Source: Scolanthus callimorphus (taxonomy: Eukaryota > Cnidaria > Anthozoa > Actiniaria > Edwardsiidae). Taken from it: DNA of 64,000 bases. Below the pieces are notes generated by a model. The model saw nothing but the letters and a program-made list of their open reading frames with translations. It was not told the DNA's origin and ran no database searches. Within the stretch, counting starts at the first letter, position 1. Each line of letters begins with the position of its first letter. The stretch lies in assembly GCA_033964015.1 (NCBI GenBank), contig JAWWUD010000105.1:124001-188000 (forward strand), read 5' to 3'. Both the position numbers and the translations under genes were made by a program. Shown here in pieces: positions 54,455 through 64,000 of this stretch.

Positions 54455-56195
54455 AAAAGAAGAAGAAAAACATTCTCAAGGTAGGTCCTTGCCACGTTTA
54501 AGTTTGACCGTAGTTTTAGCTTTAAAAAGTTTTACCCTTTCAAAAGTATAAAAGTGACATTCGACAACTATCGCAAATTTTTCATTCACATTTTTTCGCG
54601 CCCCGGCGGCTCGCTTCGCTACTTGGAAAATAGACGGAAAGTTCATTGTGTTTACTGTTTATTTGAGGATTCCCACTGAATTACCATCGCATTTTTAAGT
54701 GATTTTCAATTTGACAACGATTCTACAGTGCTTCCGTTGCCATAGCTATGTGGTATTTAAAGTTTGGGAGAATTTATGATTTAAGCTTATTTGCTTGCGA
54801 AAGCAGCCATCTTGAATTGAACGTGGTCGAACTTTGGAAAAAACTATGCAATGCAATCTCCAAACGCATCTTACAGTAGGTTCCCAAGATATTTTTCTGG
54901 TTATGATAGGGTGTGCTTCACGGTGTATTCTGCATAAAACAGGCAAGTGGAGATTTTAATCATTAGATTACTTTACTCACTGTCGGAAGGCACGAACATT
55001 TTCAAATATCACTCGGGGATACAAAATTAAAATACCGTGTGAAAGTATCCGCATCCTCAGTGATGCAAAGACTTTTCCTAAGTGAAAACTAGACAAACAA
55101 ACAACCTAATGTATAAGGTAATCCATTTGAGAATCGAGTAACAATTGTCAAAAACTTCTTGGAACAAAATAATTTACATCATAGTGTAGACTTTTTTCAT
55201 ACTGTTTTTGATAGTATCGAAAAGAATTCATTTCTTACAACACCAAACAATCGAAAATGAATCCTGAAATTTGTCCAAAACATACAATTTATATAGGTTG
55301 ACAAGCGACATGAAATGACCAACAGCCAGCACCATTCCTTCACAACTTTGAAAAAAAATTTTCTTATGTTTCCTTGGAGAATTATTCTCGGTGTTATCGC
55401 CAATTCTTTATTTTATCAAGAACTTTAAAAAAGTGCTACAAACAAGGAAATTGGTTTTGTAATACTCCATCTAAGTTTCCACTTTGTGACCAAAAATTAC
55501 TCGATTTCTTGGTAGATTTCCTCTTAATCACTTTTTCCCCTGTACATGAATCAGATTGAAATGCTTTTGCCATTGTTGGGCAACAGAGGCAATCTGTTTA
55601 GGGGTGGACCATTAGAAGTTGGGGGAGGGGGGTGGCAATTCCCCCAAAAAAATTTGTGCAAGGCCAATCCTTCAAAATCCTACAAAGACATGGCTTGGGC
55701 TCTCGTTAAAAAGATGTCTGAGGCTGCATATTTACTTGAGAATGAAAGCAGTCATTTTTCTACTTCATTTCACTCAATACTTAATAAAATTTTCGGCGCA
55801 TAAAAAATAACAGCCAATATAGTCTGTGAGAACTCGCGAAAACAAATACACTGCCCTTCGGGCCGTTTACAAGACAACTGTATCTTGCCGAGGAAACACA
55901 AACTATCCCAAAAATGCCTTGCAGTGATAGGCCCGACAGGCACACTATGTTCGAAAAAAGACCACTGACTTAGGTAAGTGTGGCGAGAACGTTTAACAGC
56001 TCTGAGGGCTGTTTTTTAACTCAACCACTATAATTATAACCATAAGAAAATTTTTCGTAGATATACAAAAAGGGCTTTCTTATTCCATTTCTGAACCATA
56101 TAAATATACAGTAGTATAAGAAAACTGTGTTGATGCATAGACATACACAATAGGATTTGAATGGCCCGAGGGAACAGAACGCCACGGGAACAGGT
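54455..56195. other. Unrecognised sequence
   Basis: A frame near 55546-55803 (YKDMAWALVKKMSEAAYLLE) looks mildly protein-like but lacks borders and is flanked by G/C homopolymer tracts. No RNA or repeat end recognised. Confidence 0.35.
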
Positions 56196-56199
56196 ATAA

Positions 56200-56321
56200 A
56201 CATTAATGGTTTTGGTAGCATTTTTCCATTAATGTACATATAACATTAATGGAAAAGTGTGGTCTTCCCATTAACATTTTTCACACATTAATAGAAACAC
56301 GCTACCAAAACCATTGATGTT
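56200..56321. mobile_element. Hairpin MITE with ACATTAATGGTTTTGGTAGC ends
   Basis: ACATTAATGGTTTTGGTAGC near 56202 is inverted as GCTACCAAAACCATTGATGT ending near 56321. Inner ATTAATGGAAAA pieces also pair. About 120 bp, non-coding. Confidence 0.6.
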
Positions 56322-56324
56322 TTT

Positions 56325-57125
56325 CTGCAATTTTTCCCTGTAGGGAGTGATAAAAATGCAACCTATTGTGAATGCACTTTTCAAAGTGGCGAATCTGAAA
56401 GACTGAATGTTATTCGTCATTGATTTTATGTTTTGATCATTTTAATGGCTTAAGGGACTTCACTATGTTCTGTTACTAAAATGTATAATAATATCCATGC
56501 CATATGTGTTGATAAATTAGACTGGAAAAAAGAAGATCAATGTTTAAGTTTCATCAGGCTTATCGGTACCTATTCTCTTTTAATTTCAGTGATAAAGCAG
56601 CAGCCAGGGAGATGGCTCTTGGGGACAGGCCATGGCATAAGGCAAACACTAATTTAACTTGATATCAACATAATTGTATTACACAGATGGCAGAACAGAT
56701 TTTGAAGTAAGGGGGAGCAATAAGACAGAAAAGTTGAAAATCTGCTGAAAATTAAAGGGGCTGCTTGAAGCCCCCCTCCCCTCTTCCGTCCATGTGTTAT
56801 GATTACTAAAATACTTGTCAATTTAATGCATTTGCAGTGCTATTATTATTATTTTGAAATTTTGAAGGATAATGAATGCTGTCAGAAGGTACTTGCTAAG
56901 GGAGTGTTCATTATTTATGGTTGGGGGGGGGGGGGGGGGGGGGGTTGTCAGTGTTCCGTGCAACTCCACTTTCGTTTTCTGTTTAGCCCCTCCTTTGGCA
57001 GTAGCAAAACTTTTTTGACCCCCCACCAGGAGGAGGCAAACCCCCTCCCTCACTTGTTGTCCGAATAAGAGAGGAGGAAACCACTGCTTGCAGGGAATCC
57101 CCCATCTGCAGGGGACTTCAAAAGG
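56325..57125. other. Unrecognised sequence with a long G run
   Basis: A G homopolymer of about 21 bp lies near 56923-56944. The open frames that cross it are artefacts of the run. No gene recognised. Confidence 0.4.
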
Positions 57126-57129
57126 TACA

Positions 57130-57515
57130 ACCCCCCAGGGGACTCCCTATATTCGAATGCTAGGTTTGACCGTCATATTTTTTAGGGGTTGAAATCAGCA
57201 ATCTGATATTTTTTAGGGGTTCTAAAATAAAAAACGGTATGGTAAGAAAAAATACTGGTATTTTTAGGGGGTTCTCACAAGGTACAAAATATTTGAAAGA
57301 ATGATCTAGTGTATTTGAAACTCGAGAGGATACATTTGATGTATATCAAATAAACGGCCAGAATAACCTGTCAACATTGTTGGTATTTTTAGGGTATTTC
57401 CAGACTGCAGTCAATTTTTTAGGGTAGAAATTTTTTCCAACCAGGTATTTTTTAGGGTCAAAATTCGAGTTTCCCAACATCCCTAGCATGTTAACCTTAG
57501 AGTCCCCCCTCTGGG
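57130..57515. mobile_element. Diverged inverted-repeat element with TTTTTAGGG phrases
   Basis: CCAGGGGACTCCC...ATGCTAGG near 57137-57165 pairs, inverted, with CCTAGCATG...GAGTCCCCCCTCTGG near 57482-57513. The interior repeats TATTTTTTAGGGG/TATTTTTAGGG at least five times. It is similar in design to the element at 44174-44851. Confidence 0.5.
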
Positions 57516-57519
57516 TACA

Positions 57520-58100
57520 ACCCTCTCCTTACATTGGTATATGTTATGTTCCAAGTCCTTCAAGAAAACTATGTATCATAAATTTAAGATGTAATATATA
57601 AGTATTGTTATAACAAAGGTAGTTTTAAATGGACAATTAATTCATGGAAAGCAACATGTACATGTAAAAGTGTGGTGTGACCCCCCCCCCCCCCCCCTGA
57701 AATGCCCACAAATGAGAATGGCCCTCCCCTTATGGCGCTTTAGATCTAGGATGCCCCTCCCCTTTGAGGCCTCAACCCATCCCTCTCCCCCCCCCCAAAA
57801 AAAAAATTGTTCCTTTTCAGTGGAATTTCAATAAATATACAAAGAAGGTATGAGTAGAAAGACCAAAATTTGCAGCCACCTATTCTCTGCTCATAACATG
57901 GTTGGTATCTGTATTTTCTGGAATGACACATTTTATTAAAAATACACTGCTCATGTAATAAAATGTACATATATTGTGATTTCAATTAAAGAAACTCATG
58001 ACAAATAATTCCTTTTTTTCTTTATATTGTACATGTTCTTTGTTAGAACCATTCCATTGAAAGAGGTTCTTTATCTTACTTCCACAGGCCATGCCTATTA
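57520..58100. other. Unrecognised sequence with C-rich tracts
   Basis: C runs lie near 57681-57696 and 57781-57797. No gene or transposon end recognised. Confidence 0.4.
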
Positions 58101-58102
58101 CA

Positions 58103-58353
58103 GCCGATTGCGTTTGAGCGTTTTATCCAAACAGTTCGCACGTTACATTTGAATGTTTGAAAGTTGCGTTGTGAGACAAAAAGTCGGACGTTTCCAAGGG
58201 CAACCGCCATGTGTATTTTTCACTGACCAATCAGAGAGGACAGAACTCTTTGGTTCGCCATAGAAACGTCTCGTTTCATCCTAGAAACACAACTTTTAAA
58301 CGTTCAAACATAACGTGCGAACTGTTAGGGTAAAACGCTCAAACGCAATCGGC
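58103..58353. mobile_element. 251-bp MITE with about 70-bp inverted ends
   Basis: GCCGATTGCGTTTGAGCGTT then TTATCCAAACAGTTCGCACG and TTACATTTGAATGTTTG is inverted at the right end with few mismatches. The interior contains CACTGACCAATCAGAGAGGA. The flanks include TTA-type sequence on both sides, but the duplication is not certain. Confidence 0.75.
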
Positions 58354-58375
58354 TTTATTATTTCTTGGTTCATCA

Positions 58376-58434
58376 ACACAGAAAAATATGTAACCAGGAG
58401 CTCCGCTTTTAGCCAGTGGCTAAATCTATATATT
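58376..58434 (-). mobile_element. Helentron-like 5' end fragment
   Basis: On -, ATATATAGATTTAGCCACTG then GCTAAAAGCGGAGCTCC and TGGTTACATATTTTTCTGTG. Only the 5' terminal region is present, with no CRE unit. It cuts into the MITE remnant to its right. Confidence 0.75.
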
Positions 58435-58436
58435 AT

Positions 58437-58680
58437 GACTGTAGCGAAAGCAATTCATGAGTAATTCACTATCCAATCAAATGCAATAGAAATTCGACAA
58501 CAAACTCGCCTTTGTGAGTGAAGTAATTACAAGTAGTTGTGTTATTATTTTCTCTATGCAATCTAATTGGCAGAAGTGTCAAAGATCATGCTCTTGAACA
58601 ATCACAACCCAAACTAATCGCAATTACCAAGTAATTTAAAATTACCACGACAGTCATGTGAAAACCGCTCTAATTATGTT
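58437..58680. mobile_element. MITE remnant, family of 20382-20576
   Basis: The right end CGACAGTCATGTGAAAACCG then CTCTAATTA is intact near 58650-58680. The left end is reduced to ATGACTGTAGCGAAAG at the junction with the Helentron-like fragment. Confidence 0.55.
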
Positions 58681-58684
58681 TTAC

Positions 58685-60970
58685 TTGTGTCATGGTATGG
58701 TGTGTCCAAAAGCAACCTCTGGCAGATGTTGTGTCACTGAAATTGAATGATAATAGCCATGAGCCTTGAAGACAGATCTTTATTTACCAGTCTTACGTAA
58801 ACCATGCATGGCTATGGATACTTATAAATTATAGTAGCTGAACATTCTGGAGTACCATTGTTTTGTAAGAGCCACAATAATAATTAGTTCATCAAATCAG
58901 GGTAAATAAAATATTTCTTTTTTTATCATCTAATTGGTTAATTTCGTCTATTTTAATTTCATTTTTTGCCACATCAGACATTAGTTAAGGAATGTTATTA
59001 TTGTATAGTAAGAAATAACATACATTTTGGTAGCAAAGTATAAGAAGGAAATATAATGACATGTCGCAACAGTATTGGACCCCCCATACCCGTCCACCCA
59101 ACTTCATCAAAAATCTTGTGATTCCCCCTCACGTGGCAGGAAAATACAACTTAAATGTATGAAAAAATGCAGAGAGCGACAATGGTGAAATACAGTAAAT
59201 GTATTTAAAAAATGTCAATCATCATGCGGGTGACAGGCTTCAAAATCTTGTGACACCTGCCTAATGCGGGTGAGTTGACAGCTATGCCCCCCTCCCAAAA
59301 AAGCAGTATTTATATGCCTATATCATGTGCAATTATCTTGTATCAGGCCCTCCTATCATAATTCATTTTTCAATGATTATTACAATATGATCTACACCTT
59401 CCAATAGAAGACCACTTTGTCCCTAGCATGCTCTGGATTGCATCTAGTTCCATTTTGGGAACAAAATAAAATTAATTTAAATTCTCACTCCATGTTAGTC
59501 TCATTCAATTGTTGTAGGGTAAATATTTTTAGTTCAATAAAAAATATAAAAAATTAGAACTAATTCATACACGATAAACGTTTTTTCTAAATCCGTTTAA
59601 AAGGTGATTGGATGTGACATGCAGTTTAGCAATTAATGAATTCTATGAGTATGATATGGATAATTATTCAGATGGATGGTGGTATTATTATTATCCAGGT
59701 AAAAGGTCAGTGTAGATAACATCCCCTAGATCTTAATAATTTCCATATCGTACAAAGCTTAATTCATTGATTGTTTTATTATTCATTCAAGCTTTTAATT
59801 GTTTTATTATTCATTCAAAATAGATTTCCCAGCTTTAATTCTTTGAGGGTGCTGAAAGGGGTTGAAACTAAATACTAATCAAAGTCGTAATTTTATACCA
59901 TGTACCATGAACATTATAGGTGTAATTCATCGAAAGTCTAGGCGTAAATACACTAAGCGAACACTGTAGAAAATGAAAACACAGTCGTTATTTTATGCCT
60001 AAGTTGAAAAAGTAAGGTGTAAAAGGAAATTTTTTAGGTGTATTTACACCTGTATCTTCTGGCACAATTTCAAGCCCCGGAGCAGCCAGTTTGCCATCCT
60101 GCCTACAAAGGTGTGATGTCACACTTGCAACAACTTTCAACTTATCCAATCTTTGACGTCATTGATGGAATTAGTTGCTCGCCTTTAAAAATATCAAGAA
60201 TTTGCCAGTGGTGATCAACCAATCAGAAGCAGGAAAATATGGTGCGCCATAGTATGGCTAGGTTAGGTTTTGTTAGACTATGTATAGGTTATGGGTTGCC
60301 TGTGTTATCTGCCTCGTGTTCCGCGAGCATGTGCTGTAAGATCGTCGTTCACGGTTGGGGCCATGATGGCGTCCTGCCGGGAATAAACTGTGGTGGTGTG
60401 AAACCTGCTACTTGTCTTCCTGAATTACTGGCGTGGTGTCCTACGGTGGGATAATCGACTATTTGTTCGCCGGCCTTCTCCACTATGAAGGTTGTCTCGG
60501 CATATGGAGCATCAAGGGACTTCGAGTTCGGTTTTTGGCAAGAGCGCCCGCACTGCGCCTGGTATCCTCTCCTTGTTAGAGCAGTTTAGTTCCTTTCCTT
60601 TGGCAGGGCATGGGCGGCATGGTCCCTTGCCGTGTTCCACAGACTCCGACTGTTTCCCAGACTTATACGGACGATATTAAACTCAACAGCATGATTTCGA
60701 GCGAGCTCAATTAAGTTATACGAGTCGGCAAGTACACCTCAAGCCGCTGCTCACCCGAATCTCGACCATGCTGAGTGACCACAAGACATTCAACCTTTGA
60801 AATTTTACGTCTCGTTTGGCGCTAGCTCACAGTTGCTAAACCCTACTAGTTCAAGATCAAGGGGGACTATCGAAGCCACCATTTTATTTTATTTTCCTCA
60901 CACGGAATTGTCTTATTATTTTAACACCTGGAATTGACTTATAAACGTTTCTTCACGAACGACTGGCACT
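58685..60970. other. Unrecognised sequence
   Basis: Two adjacent open frames (60239-60454 and 60492-60680) are GC-richer than the surroundings and could be the 5' region of a retroelement. I recognise no motif in them. The rest is AT-rich with no visible feature. Confidence 0.35.
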
Positions 60971-60972
60971 GA

Positions 60973-61206
60973 TCCTCCACTTCGCAAGCCATACAAGCAC
61001 GTGCAACCATCCAAGGCACAAAAGGCCCAGTCAAGCTGAAATTGACTAGTACTGATAGCTCCATGTACCGTATATCCTCTTTTAATGACCTCAGCCCTGC
61101 TACCAGACGTCTCAAGGACATTAGTACTCGCCTGGACTATTCTCTTCTAGATAGTGTTTCAAATTTCAATTCATTATGGACACACACCTTGAACTCTATT
61201 TTGTAG
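60973..61206 (+). CDS. Unrecognised open frame without a start codon
   Basis: After a TGA at 60970 the frame stays open for about 77 codons: SSTSQAIQARATIQGTKGPV, KLKLTSTDSSMYRISSFNDL, SPATRRLKDISTRLDYSLLD, SVSNFNSLWTHTLNSIL, stop. The composition is protein-like, with an amphipathic C-terminal helix. It could be the tail of a retroelement protein or a terminal exon. No family is recognised. Confidence 0.3.
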   Translation, partial: SSTSQAIQARATIQGTKGPVKLKLTSTDSSMYRISSFNDLSPATRRLKDISTRLDYSLLDSVSNFNSLWTHTLNSIL

Positions 61207-61209
61207 GTT

Positions 61210-62262
61210 TTTCCAGCTTTGTTCACTTTATTTATTTCACTATATTTACATAGCATCTAATTATTTTTTGGCTACTTGTTAGCATATATTTTCATACCTC
61301 GCTTATTTTGATATCAATTATTTTATAGCTGCTAGTCCTATAGTTTAGCTCATTCCATAGCCCTACGTAGGTCCTTTGTTCCTTGTTTGTCTTGTTATCC
61401 TGTTTGTCCTTGGACAGTCCACCTTGTACCATTTATTGTACTGCTTATCCATCATGTATTTCTATTACATGTGCCATTGCTATCCCCAGGAAAGAGAAGG
61501 GGAAGGAGGGGAAGGAAGAGAAAAAGTGGTCACCCCCATACATGGTACCACTGGTAGCCATGTATGGTATGTCATGTTGTGTGTACACACCCGTCTCCAT
61601 TATGTGTCTGTAACCTGTGTAACACATGCTCACTGTAGTCACATGTCCATGGTAAAGTGTAACCTGTGTACATCACCATTGTAATACCTGTGACGTAGTG
61701 TATTTTGTTTGTAGCCTCTGACCTATTTATCCACCCTGGGTACGGATGTATCCTTTACTGCCATTATTTTATTCCATTTTATCCTTTAGTGCACCGCAGT
61801 TATTACTGCCTTGCTTTCTCGGTTCTAAATTACTGAAATGTTGAAAGCATTTCTAACTTACATTAGAGAATTCAAGAATCATTGTACCATTATCTAAATC
61901 TGAATTTTGGAGCCGCTTGGAGAAAGCTCGCGAGCTTTCTCCCGAGTCTCCACGCCAAAGGATAAACACAGCCACTGAAAAATGGCAGTCAGCTCTAAAT
62001 CACTAGAAAATACGGTATTCTGCCCAGATTGCAATCCTGAAAAAAAGCTTAACACAAAAACTCAGGTATATTAAGGCATGGGTGCTTTTCACAAAAATGC
62101 GAAAAACACTGAAAAAAAATCCCTAGGGTAGATAAAATGTCTTGCGTAGAATGTTTGTCGTTAAGGTTGCTCTACCCGGTGAGACGTTTCATTTGATGTA
62201 TTTGGTTACCATGTCAATGGGTTGCGTGACTTGTAAGAGCGTGACAAACGCACAATTTTGTT
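61210..62262. other. Unrecognised sequence with a 24-bp palindrome
   Basis: A perfect palindrome (GGAGAAAGCTCG plus its complement) is centred on CGCG at 61919-61942. A G/A-rich patch (GGAAGGAGGGGAAGGAAGAG) lies near 61500-61520. No gene recognised. Confidence 0.4.
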
Positions 62263-62265
62263 TCA

Positions 62266-62537
62266 GTTCTCTGCATTCGACGGGGATCATACCAATGGTT
62301 TCCCAATGGGTCTTATTATGACCAGTGTCGGGAGTACATTACCATTCCAACGAGGCGCGCTGTCCAAGTTATCCTCATTTTAAGAAAATGACAGGTATCA
62401 TATTACATCATCACAAATATAGCTATTCGAAAAAACATTTCCAGCCAGCCTCGTTAGATCAATAATCTACACTAGATAACAAACACAATCACACGCTCAG
62501 AGGAACGATTTAACTTATCCCCATCGAATGCAGAGAC
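62266..62537. mobile_element. MITE with short GTTCTCTGCATTCGACGGGGAT ends
   Basis: The left TCTCTGCATTCGACGGGGAT is inverted as ATCCCCATCGAATGCAGAGA near the right end, with one mismatch. About 272 bp, non-coding, and no clear target duplication. Confidence 0.55.
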
Positions 62538-62539
62538 CA

Positions 62540-63295
62540 TTTTCCAAGAAATTATATTTAAGGTCAGAGGTCATACATTTGTTCCCATAGAGACCAACAT
62601 TGGTGAAAATGATCGAGAATGACCAAAGGTATGGAAATGCAAATTGATTGGATCCCTCAGAGGCATTCGTTTAGAGATTACCCCCCTCAGTTTTACGTCC
62701 GCCATTTTGAATTTGGCTTCCACCCAGGCCTTAAGTTACTTGAGAAGCTGAGCGTGCAAAAATAACAAATCTCCCGAGAGAAATCTCTCTTGCACGCGGC
62801 TACGATTGTCCCGTGCAACTTTCATCTTTTTCAAACTAGCGTAGTAGCGAGTCGAAAAACAGCCGAAAAAACTCGCATGAAAAATTGCGATTGATAAAAA
62901 ATGATTACTACTAAATGTTCCTTTTATACTCTAGCTACAAAGTTCAGGTACCAACCTTGAGAATTAGTTTCTTATCGTTGTTTGTGCTTTCTCTCGCGCG
63001 CTAGCTCTTCGTTTGTCTTCTTTTTCGACATGTCTCTTCCCTGGCAATTCTCCTCTACGGCGCTTTGTTTCTTTCCCACGACAAACTTTATGTCTTCATG
63101 TTCATGACATCGGTCTCAGCTTCTTTCCGCTCCATGGTAACTCATTTTCTCAATTTTGATTTGTTAGCTTGATTTAACGTTTCATTTTTTTATGAAGAGG
63201 AAAAACCGTCTTCCTCAAGACGAAAACTGACACGAAGTCACGAAGTTCACACGAAGTAAAGTCTCAAAGAAAAAAAAATCTCCTTTCAAATAAAA
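62540..63295. other. Unrecognised sequence
   Basis: No gene, RNA or repeat end recognised. Confidence 0.4.
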
Positions 63296-63297
63296 TC

Positions 63298-63483
63298 GCC
63301 AATCGCCAATTTGAACGCGCGAGCGTGCTCATTTTCCCGCCTAAACCGAGACAGGCAACCCACGCCTCTGCGACGACGGACACACGGACGAACAAACCGG
63401 AAGTCCATCAGAAAACAGGTCGATGCATATACACTTTTGTGTTGTTTCCTTTTCTCCTGCATGTAGCTATGGGGCTCCGCTAT
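63298..63483 (+). mobile_element. Helentron-like variant 3' tail
   Basis: Runs CGCCAATCGCCAATTTGAAC, GAGCGTGCTCATTTTCCCGC, ACGGACACACGGACG, AAACCGGAAGTCCATC, GATGCATATACACTTTTGTG, then CTCCTGCATGTAGCTATGGG and GCTCCGCTATTAC. The same order occurs at 7296-7834 and on - at 53387-53560. This copy lacks the 5' end and the final inverted-repeat half. Confidence 0.6.
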
Positions 63484-63489
63484 TACTAT

Positions 63490-64000
63490 GGGCAGCACTG
63501 TGTCTAACAAGTGAACATGTAGCATTCTTTTCATACTGAGCTTTTCATATGAAATTGATCCTGTCTGTGCTTTGAGAATTTTTATGGTTAATTTTGAATT
63601 TCGCACCTACAAATATTGATCATACAGCTAGTGTAGTGAAGACAAACACAACTCCTGGACATTGGTGTCTGTACCAGATTCTTTTTCAAGAAAGTCATTT
63701 GAGTAAGGCAAGCTAGAGGTGCCTGTTTTCTGAAATGTGTGATTCCAGAAATTGTCCATAACTATAACCCACCACCCACTGGAATTTCCAGTGAAAAATA
63801 ATAATTGTATGGGAAATATTTGACCCCCCACCCTGCTACAATTTCCAAATCTCTACCAAGGGGGAAGAATGGATTTTCCTGGACCCACACAATGTCAAAG
63901 AATATGAACTATGATGACTGCTATTGGTCCCTTGCTAGTAGAGGCCTCTAATCTCTGCATTTTGCTGCGTGAGGGTTGCAAGGGAAAGAGACCCGGGTCA
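63490..64000. other. Unrecognised sequence
   Basis: No gene or repeat end recognised up to the end of the window. Confidence 0.4.

Noticed and set aside
56799..57068. Frame with polyglycine (and its antisense polyproline)
   Set aside because: Created by a G homopolymer run.

Overview
This is eukaryotic nuclear DNA, most likely from a cnidarian (stony coral or sea anemone type). It is AT-rich and intron-rich, has almost no long open frames, and is packed with decayed LINEs, inverted-repeat MITEs, tRNA-derived SINEs and tandem arrays. The taxon is inferred from the style of the repeats and the look of the coding pieces. No database search was possible.

Host gene. Five short exons on the + strand (22260-22376, 23509-23584, 29083-29175, 41506-41576, 46330-46381) have AG/GT borders. 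Their reading phases fit together, except for one exon I could not find between the second and third. The joined peptide resembles the C-terminal half of Myb-binding protein 1A (MYBBP1A/Pol5), a nucleolar protein. The gene appears to span at least 24 kb because its introns are full of transposons. A coding-like stretch on the - strand (19910-20266) is unrecognised.

Transposon in the host intron. A two-gene DNA transposon occupies 29564-38249. It has inverted ends of about 80-90 bp and is flanked by AT. It carries a broken THAP/HTH/DDE transposase on + (29971-31441). Facing it on - is a broken, spliced gene with SAP, SWIM zinc-finger and YqaJ-like nuclease segments (37891 down to about 32858). 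This layout fits the ISL2EU superfamily. Three other elements have landed inside it: one flanked by TTAA (33266-34241), one flanked by TTA (34633-35599) and one with CTTGGGTTTCA ends (36002-37557).

Helentron-like family. About ten copies or fragments (1.2-2.9, 6.7-7.8, 10.35-14.9, 50.9-52.7, 53.4-54.0, 58.4 and 63.3-63.5 kb) share a 5' stem-loop, an 11-bp asymmetric inverted repeat (AGCGGAGCTCC / GGAGCTCCGCT), a 3' GC-rich hairpin and a CGGA microsatellite. Inside are arrays of units of about 125 bp. Most units carry the 20-bp palindrome TGACGTCATCGATGACGTCA (two CRE sites) followed by an E-box, CACGTG. This dispersal of regulatory-type sites is one of the most interesting features here.

Other content. 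LINE fragments lie at 7845-10035, 10041-10350, 17741-18245, 21755-22160 (-), 25399-25552 (-), 27505-27972 (-) and 43370-43735. There are many MITEs, several with visible target duplications. One inverted-repeat element (25604-26433) is built around a minisatellite. A triplicated 340-345-bp array lies at 39036-40063, and a tRNA-5S rRNA composite SINE at 46862-46960 (-). From about 47 kb to the end the window is mostly unrecognised intergenic or intronic DNA with scattered repeats.
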